A stretch of 64,000 nt of DNA from Magnolia sinica (lineage: Eukaryota > Streptophyta > Magnoliopsida > Magnoliales > Magnoliaceae), in the NCBI RefSeq assembly GCF_029962835.1, contig NC_080588.1:60722001-60786000 (forward strand), read 5' to 3'. Position numbers and translations under genes: made by a program. How positions within the stretch are numbered: position 1 is the stretch's first letter; every line of letters begins with the position of its first letter. The notes beneath the pieces are model-generated. The model did no database searches and was not told the origin of the DNA. It saw only the letters and a program-made list of their open reading frames with translations. This document shows positions 48,001 through 62,605 of this stretch, in pieces.

Positions 48001-48059
48001 TAGGAGGTAAACATGCTACGATCCTTGCACACGTGCCTAGTTGCACCAATGTCTAGTAC
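45043..48059 (-). pseudogene. Copia pol (protease, integrase, RT, RNase H), inactivated
   Basis: Minus-strand order: protease VLDIGATRHVC (DIG where DTG/DSG is expected); GAG-pre-integrase LWHSRLGHVN; integrase core with IHSDL, FVDDYSRF and TPEQNGIAERKN; reverse transcriptase WVFRKKLKSDG, VHQMDVKTTFLNG and YVDD (46017-46028); RNase [21 protein letters not shown] and HIRLRHNIVKHML. Lesions: two frameshifts between about 45770 and 45840, a TGA at 45466-45468 in place of the RNase H Trp, and a Tyr codon (47562-47564) where the integrase zinc site needs Cys. The frame from 48032 to 45807 (741 codons) is otherwise open. The protein cannot be made whole. Confidence 0.92.
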
Positions 48060-48965
48060 CTACTCTAAGTTGTTTACAAGAAAGACTTCTGATACCACAG
48101 CTACTACCATGTCAGACTCATTGCCTGTTTGTATAAGATTAGCCTGCGGCTTATCTTTATTTTTCTTAAGCCTGCAGGTTTTGACATGATGCCCAGGCTT
48201 TCCACAGTTGTAACAGTTTCCCTTTTTCTTGAATTGATTGTTTGCATTCTTCTTTTTTAGCCTGCATTCATTTGCATAATGTCCAGGTTTGCCACAGTTA
48301 TGACAGTTGCTCTTTTTCTTATTATTTGCCCGACTTGATTCAATAAGATTCGCCTTTGAATCTATCTCATTTTTATTTTCTTTTTGGTCTCTGATTCTAT
48401 TGGCCTCCTCTATTCGTATGTGTACGATAGTGGTTTCCAAAGAAATACCGTTCTTTTTATATTTCATTCTATTCTTATATTCTTTCCAGGAGGGCGGTAA
48501 CTTTTCTATTAGTGCTCCTGACAGAAACACTTCATCCAACTTAATTCCTTCTGTCGATAGTTCATGAACTAGACTTTGAAAATCATGAATCTGATTTGTG
48601 ACAGGTATATCGTCTGTCATTTCATATTGAAGGAAATTAGCAATTGCATGTTTCTTAGCGCCTGCATCTTCTAATATGTATTTCTTTTTCAAAGCAGTCC
48701 ATATGTCTTTAGCAGACACGTAAGAAGCATACACGTCATAAAGTTCGTTGGATAAAGAGTTTAGAATATAATTTTTACAATTATTTTCATCTGTTACTTC
48801 AGTTTGATTTGCTGGATCTATAGTAAATGATCCAGATAAAATGTATGAAACTTTCAAGGTGGTTAGAGCGAATATCAGTTTCTGTTTCCACTGTTTAAAT
48901 GATTGTCCAGCGAACGGTTCGATTTTGGCTAACTCAGTAGAAGCATTTACTGTTACTGTAGCCAT
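48060..48965 (-). pseudogene. Copia gag (open to a TAG at the gag-pol junction)
   Basis: Gag, the retrotransposon's capsid and nucleic-acid-binding protein. 301 codons from ATG (MATVTVNASTELAKIEPFAG) to TAG at 48060-48062. A capsid region with FKQWKQKLIFAL at the start is followed by a Lys-rich linker and two CCHC zinc knuckles, CHNCGKPGHYANEC (residues about 221-234) and CYNCGKPGHHVKTC (about 251-264). The frame continues straight into pol after the TAG. The stop sits where copia proteins have the Trp before the protease motif, so it probably arose from TGG; a programmed stop is the alternative. Without readthrough only Gag would be made. Confidence 0.88.
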
Positions 48966-48998
48966 AGTCTATGTAATTCAACAATTCGATTTCAAGAT

Positions 48999-49780
48999 TG
49001 TTGGAATATTTAGTTGAATTAAATAGACTATTAAAAATCGAGAACCAAAAAAGGAAAATAAATTTTTGAGAAAGAAGAACTTATTGAATTGAATCAAGGC
49101 GTGACTAAGTCACTCGGCTTGAAATCGAATTTGCTCCCCTTGGACAGCGTCCCAAGTGCAACAGGTTTCCAAAGCAATCGACCTCCAGGATACAACGACT
49201 ATGACCCGGTCCCAGCGGTGCACTCACTGTACACGGGCTCGAACCACTTGCAGTTTAATCCGAAAGTGCTGAGTTGACTCAGCGATGAACTCAGTAGAAA
49301 ATGCTTAAAATTGAATATCAGAGAGCGTTTTATAAGAGATGAATTTTTCGTATATATCAAACTGGAATCGGTTGTCTTTATATAGACTCCGAAGTGGTGC
49401 ATTACCCATACACACATCCACGCGAGTACACACACACCGCACCCGCGCCCAGCCCAGCCCGTCCCGTCTCGTCGCGTCGCGCACGCGCACACGGACTCGG
49501 ACTCGGCTCGGCTCGGCTCGGCGCGCGCGCGTGTGTGGTCAATGGCATATATTAGAGCTATTGGCATAGCCCTCCCACAGGACCAAATTCACATACCCCC
49601 TGAAAGGGGCTCAAGCCCTAGGTAATAGGACTATCTTATATACAAGATAATTTACCTTTTCAAATCCGATGTGGGACAAAACCCACAACACAAAAGTACC
49701 AAAGCTTTTCAAATGTGGAGGGAAAACACCGAAAATTTGAAAATTCAAATTTTAATATTATTTTAAAACAAAATACAACA
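48999..49780 (-). repeat. 5' LTR of the copia element (782 bp)
   Basis: Same ends as the 3' LTR, with the TATA box at about 49376-49384. It lacks the segment corresponding to about 43992-44130 and has shorter pentanucleotide arrays. Point differences are few (for example gagtcgagg versus gaatcaagg). Confidence 0.93.
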
Positions 49781-49785
49781 TAACA

Positions 49786-49860
49786 TACGACTGCGTCCAT
49801 TCCCACTTATACATTCCCACTATTACGTATATGTGAGAATGGACGTAGCTGTATTTTAAG
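49786..49860. repeat. Short hairpin next to the copia insertion
   Basis: 'tgcgtccattcccacttata' (49792-49811) faces 'tatatgtgagaatggacgta' (about 49828-49847), arms of about 20 bases. Confidence 0.6.
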
Positions 49861-49975
49861 GATCTAAACTGTTTTTATGATGAGGCTCCTCATAAATGGA
49901 GGTTACTGTCAAAGAAAATTCCGTGACTCGACTAATTTCATTTTCTTCTTCTTTTCCTCACGATAGCCAGGGCCG

Positions 49976-50212
49976 GTATGATGGACGACTCACTTCAAAG
50001 TGAGGCCCACGCGATAAATGGTCCATATCAAAGGTGAGCTCCACGTATGATGGATGGCCCACATCTAGGTGGACCCCACATGATGGACAATCAGCATCAG
50101 AAGTCAGCCCATTAACGATCAATGGCCCACATCCAACGTGAGCCCCGCACGATGGGTAACCCACATTAAAGGTAGGGTCCACATTATGGACGGTACACAT
50201 CAAAGGGAGCGC
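49976..50212. repeat. Minisatellite, seven diverged units of about 34 bp
   Basis: The core 'gatggatggcccacatc.a' with '.ggtgagccccaca' recurs with variation at about 49976, 50012, 50047, 50080, 50117, 50151 and 50186. No coding sequence. Confidence 0.75.
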
Positions 50213-50700
50213 AGATTAGCTATTGTGTAGCGAGATTCCCTACTGACGTGACGTCACCAAGTTGTGTGGGCCCACCATGATGTATGTGTTGTATTCACAC
50301 CGTCCACCGTTTGGAGAGATCAGTTTAGGACATGAACCAAAGAATGAGGCATATGGAAAGCTGGAGTGGACCCCACTAGAGAAAATAGTGGGGAGAGCGA
50401 CGCCCACCTCTGAAACCTTCCTGAGGTCCACCGTGATGTTTATTTGAGATCCAACTTGCTCATTGGTTAAAACATACATTAAAGAAGGGAAAACACAAAT
50501 ATCAGCTTGATCGAAAACTTTCTTAGCCCTTAGAATTTTTTAATGGTGGGCGTCATTCTCTGTGCTGTTTTCTCTGGTGGGGTCCACTCGAGGTTTGGAT
50601 CTCACTCATTCTTTGGATCATGCTGTAAAATGATCTCTAAAAATGGATGGACGGTGTGGATATAAAACACACATCATGGTCGGACTGACAGAACTAGGTG
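50213..50700. mobile_element. Palindromic MITE, copy 12
   Basis: The left end gcagattagctattgtgtag has ctgacgtgacgtcaccaagttgtgtgggcccaccatgatgtatg; the right end is gatggacggtgtggatataa, then cacacatcatggtcgg. TGACGTCA lies at 50249-50256. The right outer end is weak. Confidence 0.8.
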
Positions 50701-51400
50701 GGTTTAAAGGATGGGCACTGGATAATGGAGGTGGGCCCCATGTGATGGCCATTTGCATTAATAACTGTATGCGCGACAACTGAAGGAAGATCAGCCAAAT
50801 ATCTTTTAGGGTGTGAGTAAGATTTTCATGTGTAACAAACATGTAGTGTTGCCATGTGGTAATTTTCTATCCACCACTTTAGGTACTGAAAATGAGTGTA
50901 CATAATGTCTTCCATGTTCCTTTGTATTAATAGATGCAATGGAATGTTTGACGTCCTGAGTTTTGGTCGTTGTTCATAAGTGTGAGAGATGGTTGTATGA
51001 GGTTCATGTTCGATCGTTGCGCGATTAAATGCAAACGTTGGAATTCGCTTTGCATGATTGCTAATATTTATTATGGACGCAAATTGCACTCTCAATGAGC
51101 GGTAGCCTAAGCACCGAGCTTGGTTACTACTTTATTACTTGAATGCGAATAATGAATTACATATTGGGTCGACCTACAATATGTCATATTTTCTCACTAC
51201 GCTAATTGATTTCGTGCTTCTTATGCCACAGTCTCATTCATTATTCTAGGCAGCCTGCTCAGTGGAAAGCCATTCTTCAATCTGTATGGATCCCCGTAGC
51301 GTTGGATGCCATTTCTTTAGATAACGACCATTAATCGGATTCTTAATCTCTTGACCATTCATATCTTGTAGCAGGTTAATTAGCTCATCCGCATAGGACT
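50701..51400. other. Intergenic; possible 3' end of the gypsy element
   Basis: No recognised gene. The part beyond about 51290 may be the 3' side of the gypsy fragment that follows, but no LTR was identified here. Confidence 0.35.
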
Positions 51401-51423
51401 TTCTTCACTCTTAATGGTCATTT

Positions 51424-53591
51424 CTATGTTGTTGATCTCTTTCCATGTATTTTTTCCTTAGCTTCGACCGAGAACTTGGTCTTCCATACTATTTCTCCTT
51501 CATCGAAGCTTTTCCCTCTGACCATATTATTGTAGGCTCTAGTAACTTTGAGCTTGTGAAACTTCAAAATGTCAAGGGCTTGTAGTTGGACACTATCCAA
51601 TTCTTCAAACTCCGTGAGCATGGACTAAGTGAATTCTTCTGGGATTAGCTTGTGCTGATAAGCTATTCTTAAAGAGGAAATGTTAACCTCCACAGGCAAA
51701 ACTATACCGAGTCCATATGTTGGCACAAAAGGTGTTATCCATGTATTCGTTCTTTGCAAGGTACTGTAAGTCCAAAGTACTTCGGATAATGTTATATGTC
51801 ACTGACATGAATTATCCTCTGCCATCCCTTTGATAATATTCTTTAATATCTTGTTGGTTGACTTGCCTTGGCCGTCGGCTTCAAGTATAGTATGGTGTAG
51901 AGTACACGAACTTAAACTTGTATGCAACCTCAAACGCTTGCATTTGTCTTCTTAGAAAGCTATTCTTCTATCCATTGTGATTGTCTTAGGATGTTGAATA
52001 GGTGAATAATGTGATCTTTAATAGAGTCCATTATTTCTACTTGCCCAGTTCCTTGTGTAGGCCGCGCCTCCACCCATTTAGTGAAGTAGTCGGTCACGAC
52101 AATGATGAAACTTTTGTTTCGAGGAGGTTGGATATATCTATCATATAATATATATAGCCCATCATCGAAAAAGCCACGGTTTTACAATCGGATGAAATTC
52201 AAAAGTTGGGACACACCGTAACAGGCCATGCCTCTGACACGCTTGGCATCCTTTTGCATACTTCATGCAATCATCTTGAATGGTCGGCCAGTAGTAACCA
52301 TGTCGCGGAATCAACCGCAATATTTTCTATCCTACTCGGTGGGCTCCACAGATGCCTTTCATGGACTTCACCCATGATCACCATAACTTCATCTTGTCCT
52401 AAACATTTTAAGAGGCCCCTTTCCTATATAGGTCGTTGTCTAGAATCATGTTGTGCAGGGAAATCCGTCATACTGATTGGTCGGTCTATATACTCAAACA
52501 TGAAAGGTATTTGATGATGCAGAGTCACCAATCATCGGCCGATGTTTCCAAGGTCGCAACTTTAACAGTTAAAGACCTCTGCTGTGTTATTGGATGCGAA
52601 CATTTTTGAACTGTGAGCAATTTCTTCGACAACTCCTTTGGGAGTTTTATTCCTACTGCGTTATGTTTCATTTCATTGACATTTTCATTGAATTCCCGAG
52701 GGACATATTTTAATACCACATCATTGAAGTCGTCTAATATCTACACACCTACCCCGTAATAGGGCAAAAGCACCCAACTTGTACACTTGTATTTTCCTAC
52801 AAGTTGGTTTAAGACTAGAAGAGAATAGCTAGTGATCTCGACCTTTTTAGCTCCCTTAGGATTTCCAGGCCGATTATCAGTGCTTTGTATTTTGGTTTGA
52901 TTATTCGTTCAATCGAATTTGAGGTGAAACAAATAATCTTCCCTTTTTTTGGTTGGGGAAATTATGATGATTCCTGCTCCAGAGGAATGTTTTGTTTATG
53001 ATCTATCAAATGTAAGATTCCATTGGACGAGATGGATAGCATGGATCCCAACTTTCTCCATTAGGATCTGATCATCTACTTACATCGGGTGATTAGCGAA
53101 AATTTGTCAATGCATGGCCTTTCACTGCCTTCTGAGCAACGTACCCAAAGGAAAGCTCTAATAAAGCCAAAATCCATTTCCCAATCCTTCCTCTCAAGAT
53201 CAATCGCATATTTAATTAGATCGGTTGATGAAACAATGTGGATGTTGCCAGTTATCCAATAATGGTGGAGCTTCGTTACAACAAAGTACAATGCTAAATA
53301 GAGATTCTCGATGGCTAGATACCTCTGTTCGACATCGTCTAGCGTTTTAGATAGATAATAGATAGCCCGGTCCTTTTTGTCGTCATTTTCTTGTGCAAGC
53401 AATGCTAATACCGATTCTTCTATAACTGAGATGTAAAAGCGAAACAATCTATCTTTCCGTGGAGGAATCAATACTAGAGGTTTCATGAGATTGACAAATT
53501 TGAGACTAGACCGGGATCCAGTTATCCGCTTAACCACCCGTTTGTACTTCGTTCGGGCGATTTGTGAAAGGGTAAGGGTTAACCCTTCCAA
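51424..53591 (-). pseudogene. Ty3/gypsy Tat-lineage pol fragment (dual RNase H, integrase)
   Basis: Minus strand, highly degenerate. From 53591 to 53076: RNase H (FYISVIEESVLALLAQE, IYYLSKTLDDVEQRYLAIEN, LALYFVVTKLHHYW). From about 53000 to 52600: a second, archaeal-type RNase H (GAGIIIISP, YKALIIGLEILRELK, SLLVLNQLVGKY, VLKYVPREFNENVNEM). Then integrase: zinc site EVHEGICGAH with CMKYAKGCQACQ (about 52230-52370), core FIIVVTDYFTKWVEA (about 52060-52100) and C terminus LDILKFHKLKVTRAYN with KSFDEGEIVWK (51424-51621). A second RNase H is the mark of the Tat lineage. RT proper and gag are missing. Confidence 0.78.
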
Positions 53592-53609
53592 ATGATTTTT
53601 TTTTTTTTT

Positions 53610-54480
53610 GGCCTTGTGACAATAAATGTGAGCATAAAGCCTTAAGGACTTCTTCTTTCACTAGTCTTTAGATTTGTATGCCTCTCAAATGAACACAAAT
53701 GTATAAATAAATAAAACCAAGCTAAACAATATTAACTTTACTGATATTTAAAATGCATGGTGTATTACAATAGGCAAAGTAATAATCAACTAGAAATATA
53801 AACGAAAGAAAACAAAGATAAATATTTGATTTGTCCGTTAGAATAGACGAGCGAGGTCGGTGGTCAGTAGAATGTAACTGGATTGATATGAGCAATCGAA
53901 TCGGAATTCAATTGAACATGATCCTACAAGTTAAGGTTCGGGATATTTACTTATACTCTTAATATACTGTAGCGGAAGCTGCTACGCAGTAGCTATTTGT
54001 GATCAACTAGGTTAAAGTAAGGAAATATAAATGTAAAGTAGATAAATGTGTTTGGTCTAGGGGCCATAAACTCTTCTTCGTGTGGTCTTTTTATAGCTTA
54101 TTGAGGCGATGAACCCCTCGCTGGGCTTCCTTATTATTTCTAAATCCTTCATGCTCACGTTGCAGTTCCAGATATAGGAATTTTCTTGATTGATCTGGAA
54201 CTTGTGGCCTGCGTTGAAAAGAAATGCTCCAATCAAATTTGGACTATTTGGCATTCCGAATCTCATTCTTGTAGCTGATCCTTTATAAAGATGTTCATAA
54301 CCTTTAAAAGATTAGGCTTTGAATCGAAGTTTCTCTGATGAAGACAATTAGACCAAGTTCCGTAAACCTCAAGGGCTAGACCTTGATCGATCATGACTAG
54401 TCAACATCTCTGTTGATGGCCTACCTTGTCAACATTGAGATGTTGGACAGTTAAGATCAAACCACTTCCTGCATTTAACC
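53610..54480 (-). repeat. LTR-like remnant C, adjoining the Tat fragment
   Basis: Weakly collinear with the repeats at 4040 and 11330 (blocks 'cactagtctttag', 'gtgtattacaataggcaaag', 'tttatagcttattgaggcgatgaaccc'). It probably represents the 5' LTR of the neighbouring gypsy element, with the region between LTR and RNase H deleted. Confidence 0.45.
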
Positions 54481-55205
54481 ATCCATAAGATGATGGTTTC
54501 AAGTGAGGTGGGATTTAACATCTAATATTGATTTATTATCAAAACAAGTTGGATCTAGTTTTTTCATTCTCTTAATTCCAATTAATGTATGGAACGAAGA
54601 ACCTAACCGAACCGATGTGTCCATCTCCCTTGACTTAGGTCCAAACCAAAGCAATATTGGCTTGAATCTAAGTCATGGTATTCGAAACCTTCGTGAGTGT
54701 TGCTGGTTTTATGAACGTCTTCCATTTTAAAAGGCCTGTAAGAGACGGTCTTATCACGAATATCAACGCTAGATTTATTATTAGATCCCTTCCCTGGGTG
54801 AATCTTTTTATAACTAAGCACGTTTACCACAGCTACGTAGCATGACAAATACAAAACATTGTCACGTGACAGTTTTTTCTATTGGGGCATGTCATGACAC
54901 GAAAAATGGTTGTAAACAGACCCAACGGCAACTTGAATCAAACCAAGGTGCAACCAGTCGATGGGCACCCGCACACAGTCAGATCTGGGTCAGGGTTTTC
55001 AAAAACGTGATCTGGTCTGTCAAGACCAATAATAGATCTACGTAGGTCCAGGACTGTAACTCAATCTTTTGGCAGCCCTGGTGGTGGCCCACGTAATGGT
55101 TGGATCTGTCTGATTTCATATGCATGGCTCTTTAAAGATTAAGTGACCCAATTGGATGGACAGGATCATATACGCACACATCAAAGTCGGCCCGACACAC
55201 ACTCT
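54481..55205. other. Intergenic, nothing recognised
   Basis: No coding similarity in the open stretches at 54503-54854. Confidence 0.4.
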
Positions 55206-55690
55206 AGCCTAGGGATGCGGATTGCTTGTGAAATCCTTTCCCAGGAATGAAAAGCCAGGTGAGGCCTGCCGTGATGTTTGTGAGAAATCTACCCGTACAT
55301 CCGTTTTCCCATATCATTTTTAAGATATGGCTGCAAATATAAGTAAGATTGTAAACTCGAGTGGGCCTCACGACGGGAAAAAATTACGTAGGAAAATATC
55401 TACCGTTGAAACCTCAATGGGTTTATAGTGAGGTTTATATGCCATCCATACCGCTCATGAGCTCATTCGTACTGGGATGAACTTAAAATAAGAAAATATT
55501 AGCCCGACACAAAACTTCTGTGGCCTTACGAATGTTTCAATGGTAGACATCCAATCCTCACTATTTCGTGTCGTGTGGCCTACTTGATTTTTGGATCTGT
55601 GTCATTTTTGGGCCCAAATCCTAACATGATCTGATAAAACGAATGGATGGGGTGGATTTCTCACAAGCATCATGATGGGCCCCTCCGAAC
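55206..55690. mobile_element. Palindromic MITE, copy 13, upstream of RPS12
   Basis: Left end gggatgcggattgcttgtga, then aggtgaggcctgccgtgatgtttgtgagaaatc; right end gatggggtggatttctcaca, then catcatgatgggccc. The interior landmarks are present. It ends about 88 bases before the RPS12 telo-box and 112 before its TATA box. Confidence 0.8.
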
Positions 55691-55864
55691 TTCTCTCTCC
55701 AAGTCCAATACCGTTACCGTTACAAAACGGCGTGGTAGCGGCCGTCTTTACGATTTGTAAACCTCCGAAAACTCCCGTTAGGGTTCTGCTGCTCCGCCTC
55801 CTTATATACATAGCTCTTGCACTCGCTCTCACTCTTCTTCCATCCCTCGTACGGCGAGTGCAAG
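55691..55864 (+). promoter_or_regulatory. RPS12 promoter and non-coding exon 1
   Basis: TTAGGGTT at 55778-55785 is a telo-box, typical of plant ribosomal protein promoters. TATATA at 55802-55807 is a good TATA box. The likely start lies in the CT-rich tract at about 55825-55845 (ctcgctctcactcttcttcc). Exon 1 ends at 55864 before a GTAAAG donor. A second tagggttt lies in the intron at about 55905. A MITE copy ends at about 55690. Confidence 0.7.
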
Positions 55865-56055
55865 GTAAAGAAAGTCTTACTCCCATTTTCCATCTTCGAA
55901 TTTCTAGGGTTTCCGTTCATTGCATTTTCCCTCAATCTCATGTGTTAATTCCATTGCTGATGTTAGAAGATTTATCTTCACTGATTAAAGTTTTTTTTTT
56001 TTTTTTGAATTTAGCGTCAGAAAAGCGGTGCCCGGTCCGATTTCAATATACAAAC
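55865..56055 (+). other. RPS12 5'-UTR intron and start of exon 2
   Basis: A short leader intron (55865 to about 56014) ends in a long T tract and TTTAG. Exon 2 then begins at 56015 and carries 41 untranslated bases before the ATG. The acceptor could instead be the CAG at 56018-56020. Confidence 0.6.
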
Positions 56056-60110
<4,055 letters not shown>

Positions 60111-60985
60111 GTTAGCATCAGTGTAGCTAAATTTGGTAAGCTTTCCGGATTCATGCATGTGTTTTGTGACCGATTTGAATGTGTGGATGATAGGAAAAGT
60201 ATGGCAGTTACTAGTTACTTGAAATTTTGCTAGTAGGTGTATGGGTTTGCATTTTCTTGTCCTTTTCTGAGACAGCCTCTATTTTATCTGGTCGTCAGTG
60301 AAAAGATGTTTGGGTTTGTTGGGAAACCAACCGGATATGCTTCTTGATTGTCACATTTTAATACTTATTCAATTGAGGTCTGTTTTGGTAAATCTTTCTA
60401 TGAGTAGCTTTCTTGCTTTCCCAGCAAACGAAGAGAATTGAATATGAATCCCAATTGGAGGAATAGCATGGTTTGCTTCTTGTAACTGTCCAAGATATGT
60501 AGGGGTTGGAAATGATCATTGGGGAAGATGATTGTGCCACATGCGTATCTGTCAAATTGTGTTCTGTCTATCACACCACTGTACATTGCATAATGCTCCA
60601 ATGATTTGGGCCATCCATCATACTCTGTTAGAGTGTGATATAATCAAGCAACTCCCCTTTTTTACTGCTCTTTCATGTCTTTGAACCATTTCCTCTCCAT
60701 GTGCATTGCATGTGCCGTATCTTTAGTTAATTTGATTTAGATAAGTCATTGAGATGTATTCTTCCAGAGAGAGTTGGAGAATGATCCTTGAAAATGCACT
60801 TGTTTTCCATGCTGAGTAGTTAGTAATTCATGATTGCATGGGATTTTGTCTGATTGGGGGAGGTAAGTACTCCTTTGGAGTCTACTCTCGCATCTAAGTT
60901 GGAGTCATTATATTAGGGGAGGTCACATGGTGCAAGAATTAATGCAAATTTCAAATTCTGTGTTTTCCTATCATTCTTACTATAG
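60111..60985. other. RPS12 3' UTR and downstream flank
   Basis: The first 200-250 bases look unique and are probably 3' UTR. Nothing else is recognised. Confidence 0.45.
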
Positions 60986-61135
60986 GGGTGTTAGCAGATT
61001 GGGTTTGAGTCAGGTATGCAGGCACATGTACCCATACTCACCAATGGGTGTTGCACCCATACCCCTGCTCATGCCAAGCCTGAAATGGGTTCCATACCCA
61101 TGGCTATTAGAGGGTTAGGTACCCATTAGGTAATC
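60986..61135. repeat. 'ggtgttagcagattgggtttgag' dispersed repeat, second copy
   Basis: Shares the opening words and the tacccata motifs with 34556-34745. Confidence 0.5.
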
Positions 61136-62104
61136 AGTACCTATTCATGATTTGATTTTTAAAAAATAAACCATTAATTAAAGAGATTAGATATCCTTCA
61201 AAATAAATAAATAAATAATTGAAGAGATTAGATATCCTTCAAAATAAATAATTAAATAATTGAAGAGATTAGATTCATAGTAAGAAAAAAAAAGTTTTGC
61301 TAATATCTCCACCTTCATGGGTGCTTTTAAATGGCACATTGGATGGCCTATCATCGATTTGAACCATTCGTTCATTCATACAAATAGGAGCAAGCCATGG
61401 TGCAAAAATCATGCCAATTGGATGATCCTAAATAACTCATCAATAACATAAAAAATAGACACTCAAGATTGAGTGGAGAAACAAAATAGGTTGAATCGTC
61501 ATCCTGAAACATCTGCTCAATAGATACTCACTTTGTGTTGCTCGTGATTCCAAAGTAGTACTTTGCTTTGATGATTCTAGCCATGTGATTTATTCCTCGT
61601 AAATAACAGACGGTTGTAACAAGTTGGCCCCATCATCGAATCGGCGTGATTCTTGCACCTTGGCTTGCTCGCATGATACACTATTGAATGAATCTTCCTG
61701 ATTGATGATTGGGCATTCCACTTGTCATTCAAAAGTTTTGGGGCTGTTGCTAATGCCCTCAGGAAGGTGGGGCAGGGACGTTGGCAAACCTATAAAAAAT
61801 TGTGGTCATGTTCATGACGTTTGTGGTCGGTCAATCACATTATTAGAAACAAAAATCCATTAAAGTGACAGAAAATTAATCAAACTAAAAAGAAAAACAT
61901 CACATCATTAATTGAAATTAGAAAACCAAATGAACATGATAAAGCCAACAAAAAATAGAAACAAGGAAGTCAAGTTAGTTGGAATTTCCAGCAAGAAATC
62001 TTCCATGTAAAAAAAAAAAGAAGAAGTAAAAAATGAGTTCACAATCCATCTAAAGGGCTAATTTGCTAGTTATCACTTCTTCATCTCCATCTTTTAATGG
62101 CAAA
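61136..62104. other. AT-rich intergenic sequence with a 48-bp duplication
   Basis: 'gaagagattagatatccttcaaaataaataa' recurs at about 61170, 61217 and (in part) 61260. No gene seen. Confidence 0.55.
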
Positions 62105-62605
62105 AGCAGTTGGTTACCTGAATAGGAGCGTGATTGGGCTGCAACCCAGGACCAGCGATGTGAGTGTGACCCTGACCATAGTGCCCACCTCGATGCATGC
62201 ATTTTATATCCAGTCCATCCATCTGTTTTGCCAGCTTATTTTATGGCTTGGCAGATAAAAATTTCCGGTGGACCCTGCCATAGGAAACGGTGCTTATTGA
62301 CAATTAAAAACCTTTTGTGGGCCAAAAAAGTTATGGATCAAGCTGAAATTTGTTTTCCCCCACTTTTATCCAGATCTATTTGACCCTGGAAGTTTTTAAT
62401 GGTGGGCTGGGCGTTCAATGACCACCATCTCCCGTGGTGTGGTCCACCTGAAATCTTTATCTTTAATTTTGGGACTACGTCCTAAAATAAGCTGGCAAAA
62501 CAGATGGACAGCATGGATATTCAATGCATGCATCCAGGTGGGGCCTATGTTCAGGGTGGCACTCACATCGCTGGTTCCCTGGTTGCAGCGGCAGTCCCTG
62601 AATAG
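62105..62605. mobile_element. Palindromic MITE, copy 14
   Basis: The left end ctgaatagg...gggctgcaacccaggaccagcgatgtgagtg and the right end cactcacatcgctggttccctggttgcagcggcagtccctgaatag are inverted. Interior landmarks are present (gtggtgtggtccacctgaaat). The terminal repeat differs from the other subfamilies. Confidence 0.82.

Larger units (their letters stand above)
43588..49780 (-). mobile_element. Complete Ty1/copia LTR retrotransposon
   Basis: Two LTRs (43588-44542 and 48999-49780) beginning TGTTGGAATA and ending TACAACA enclose gag and pol on the minus strand. The element is flanked by a 5-base direct repeat TAACA (43583-43587 and 49781-49785). The order protease, integrase, RT, RNase H is that of copia. 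Gag and pol lie in one frame separated only by a TAG. Several disabling changes make it non-autonomous now. Confidence 0.95.
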
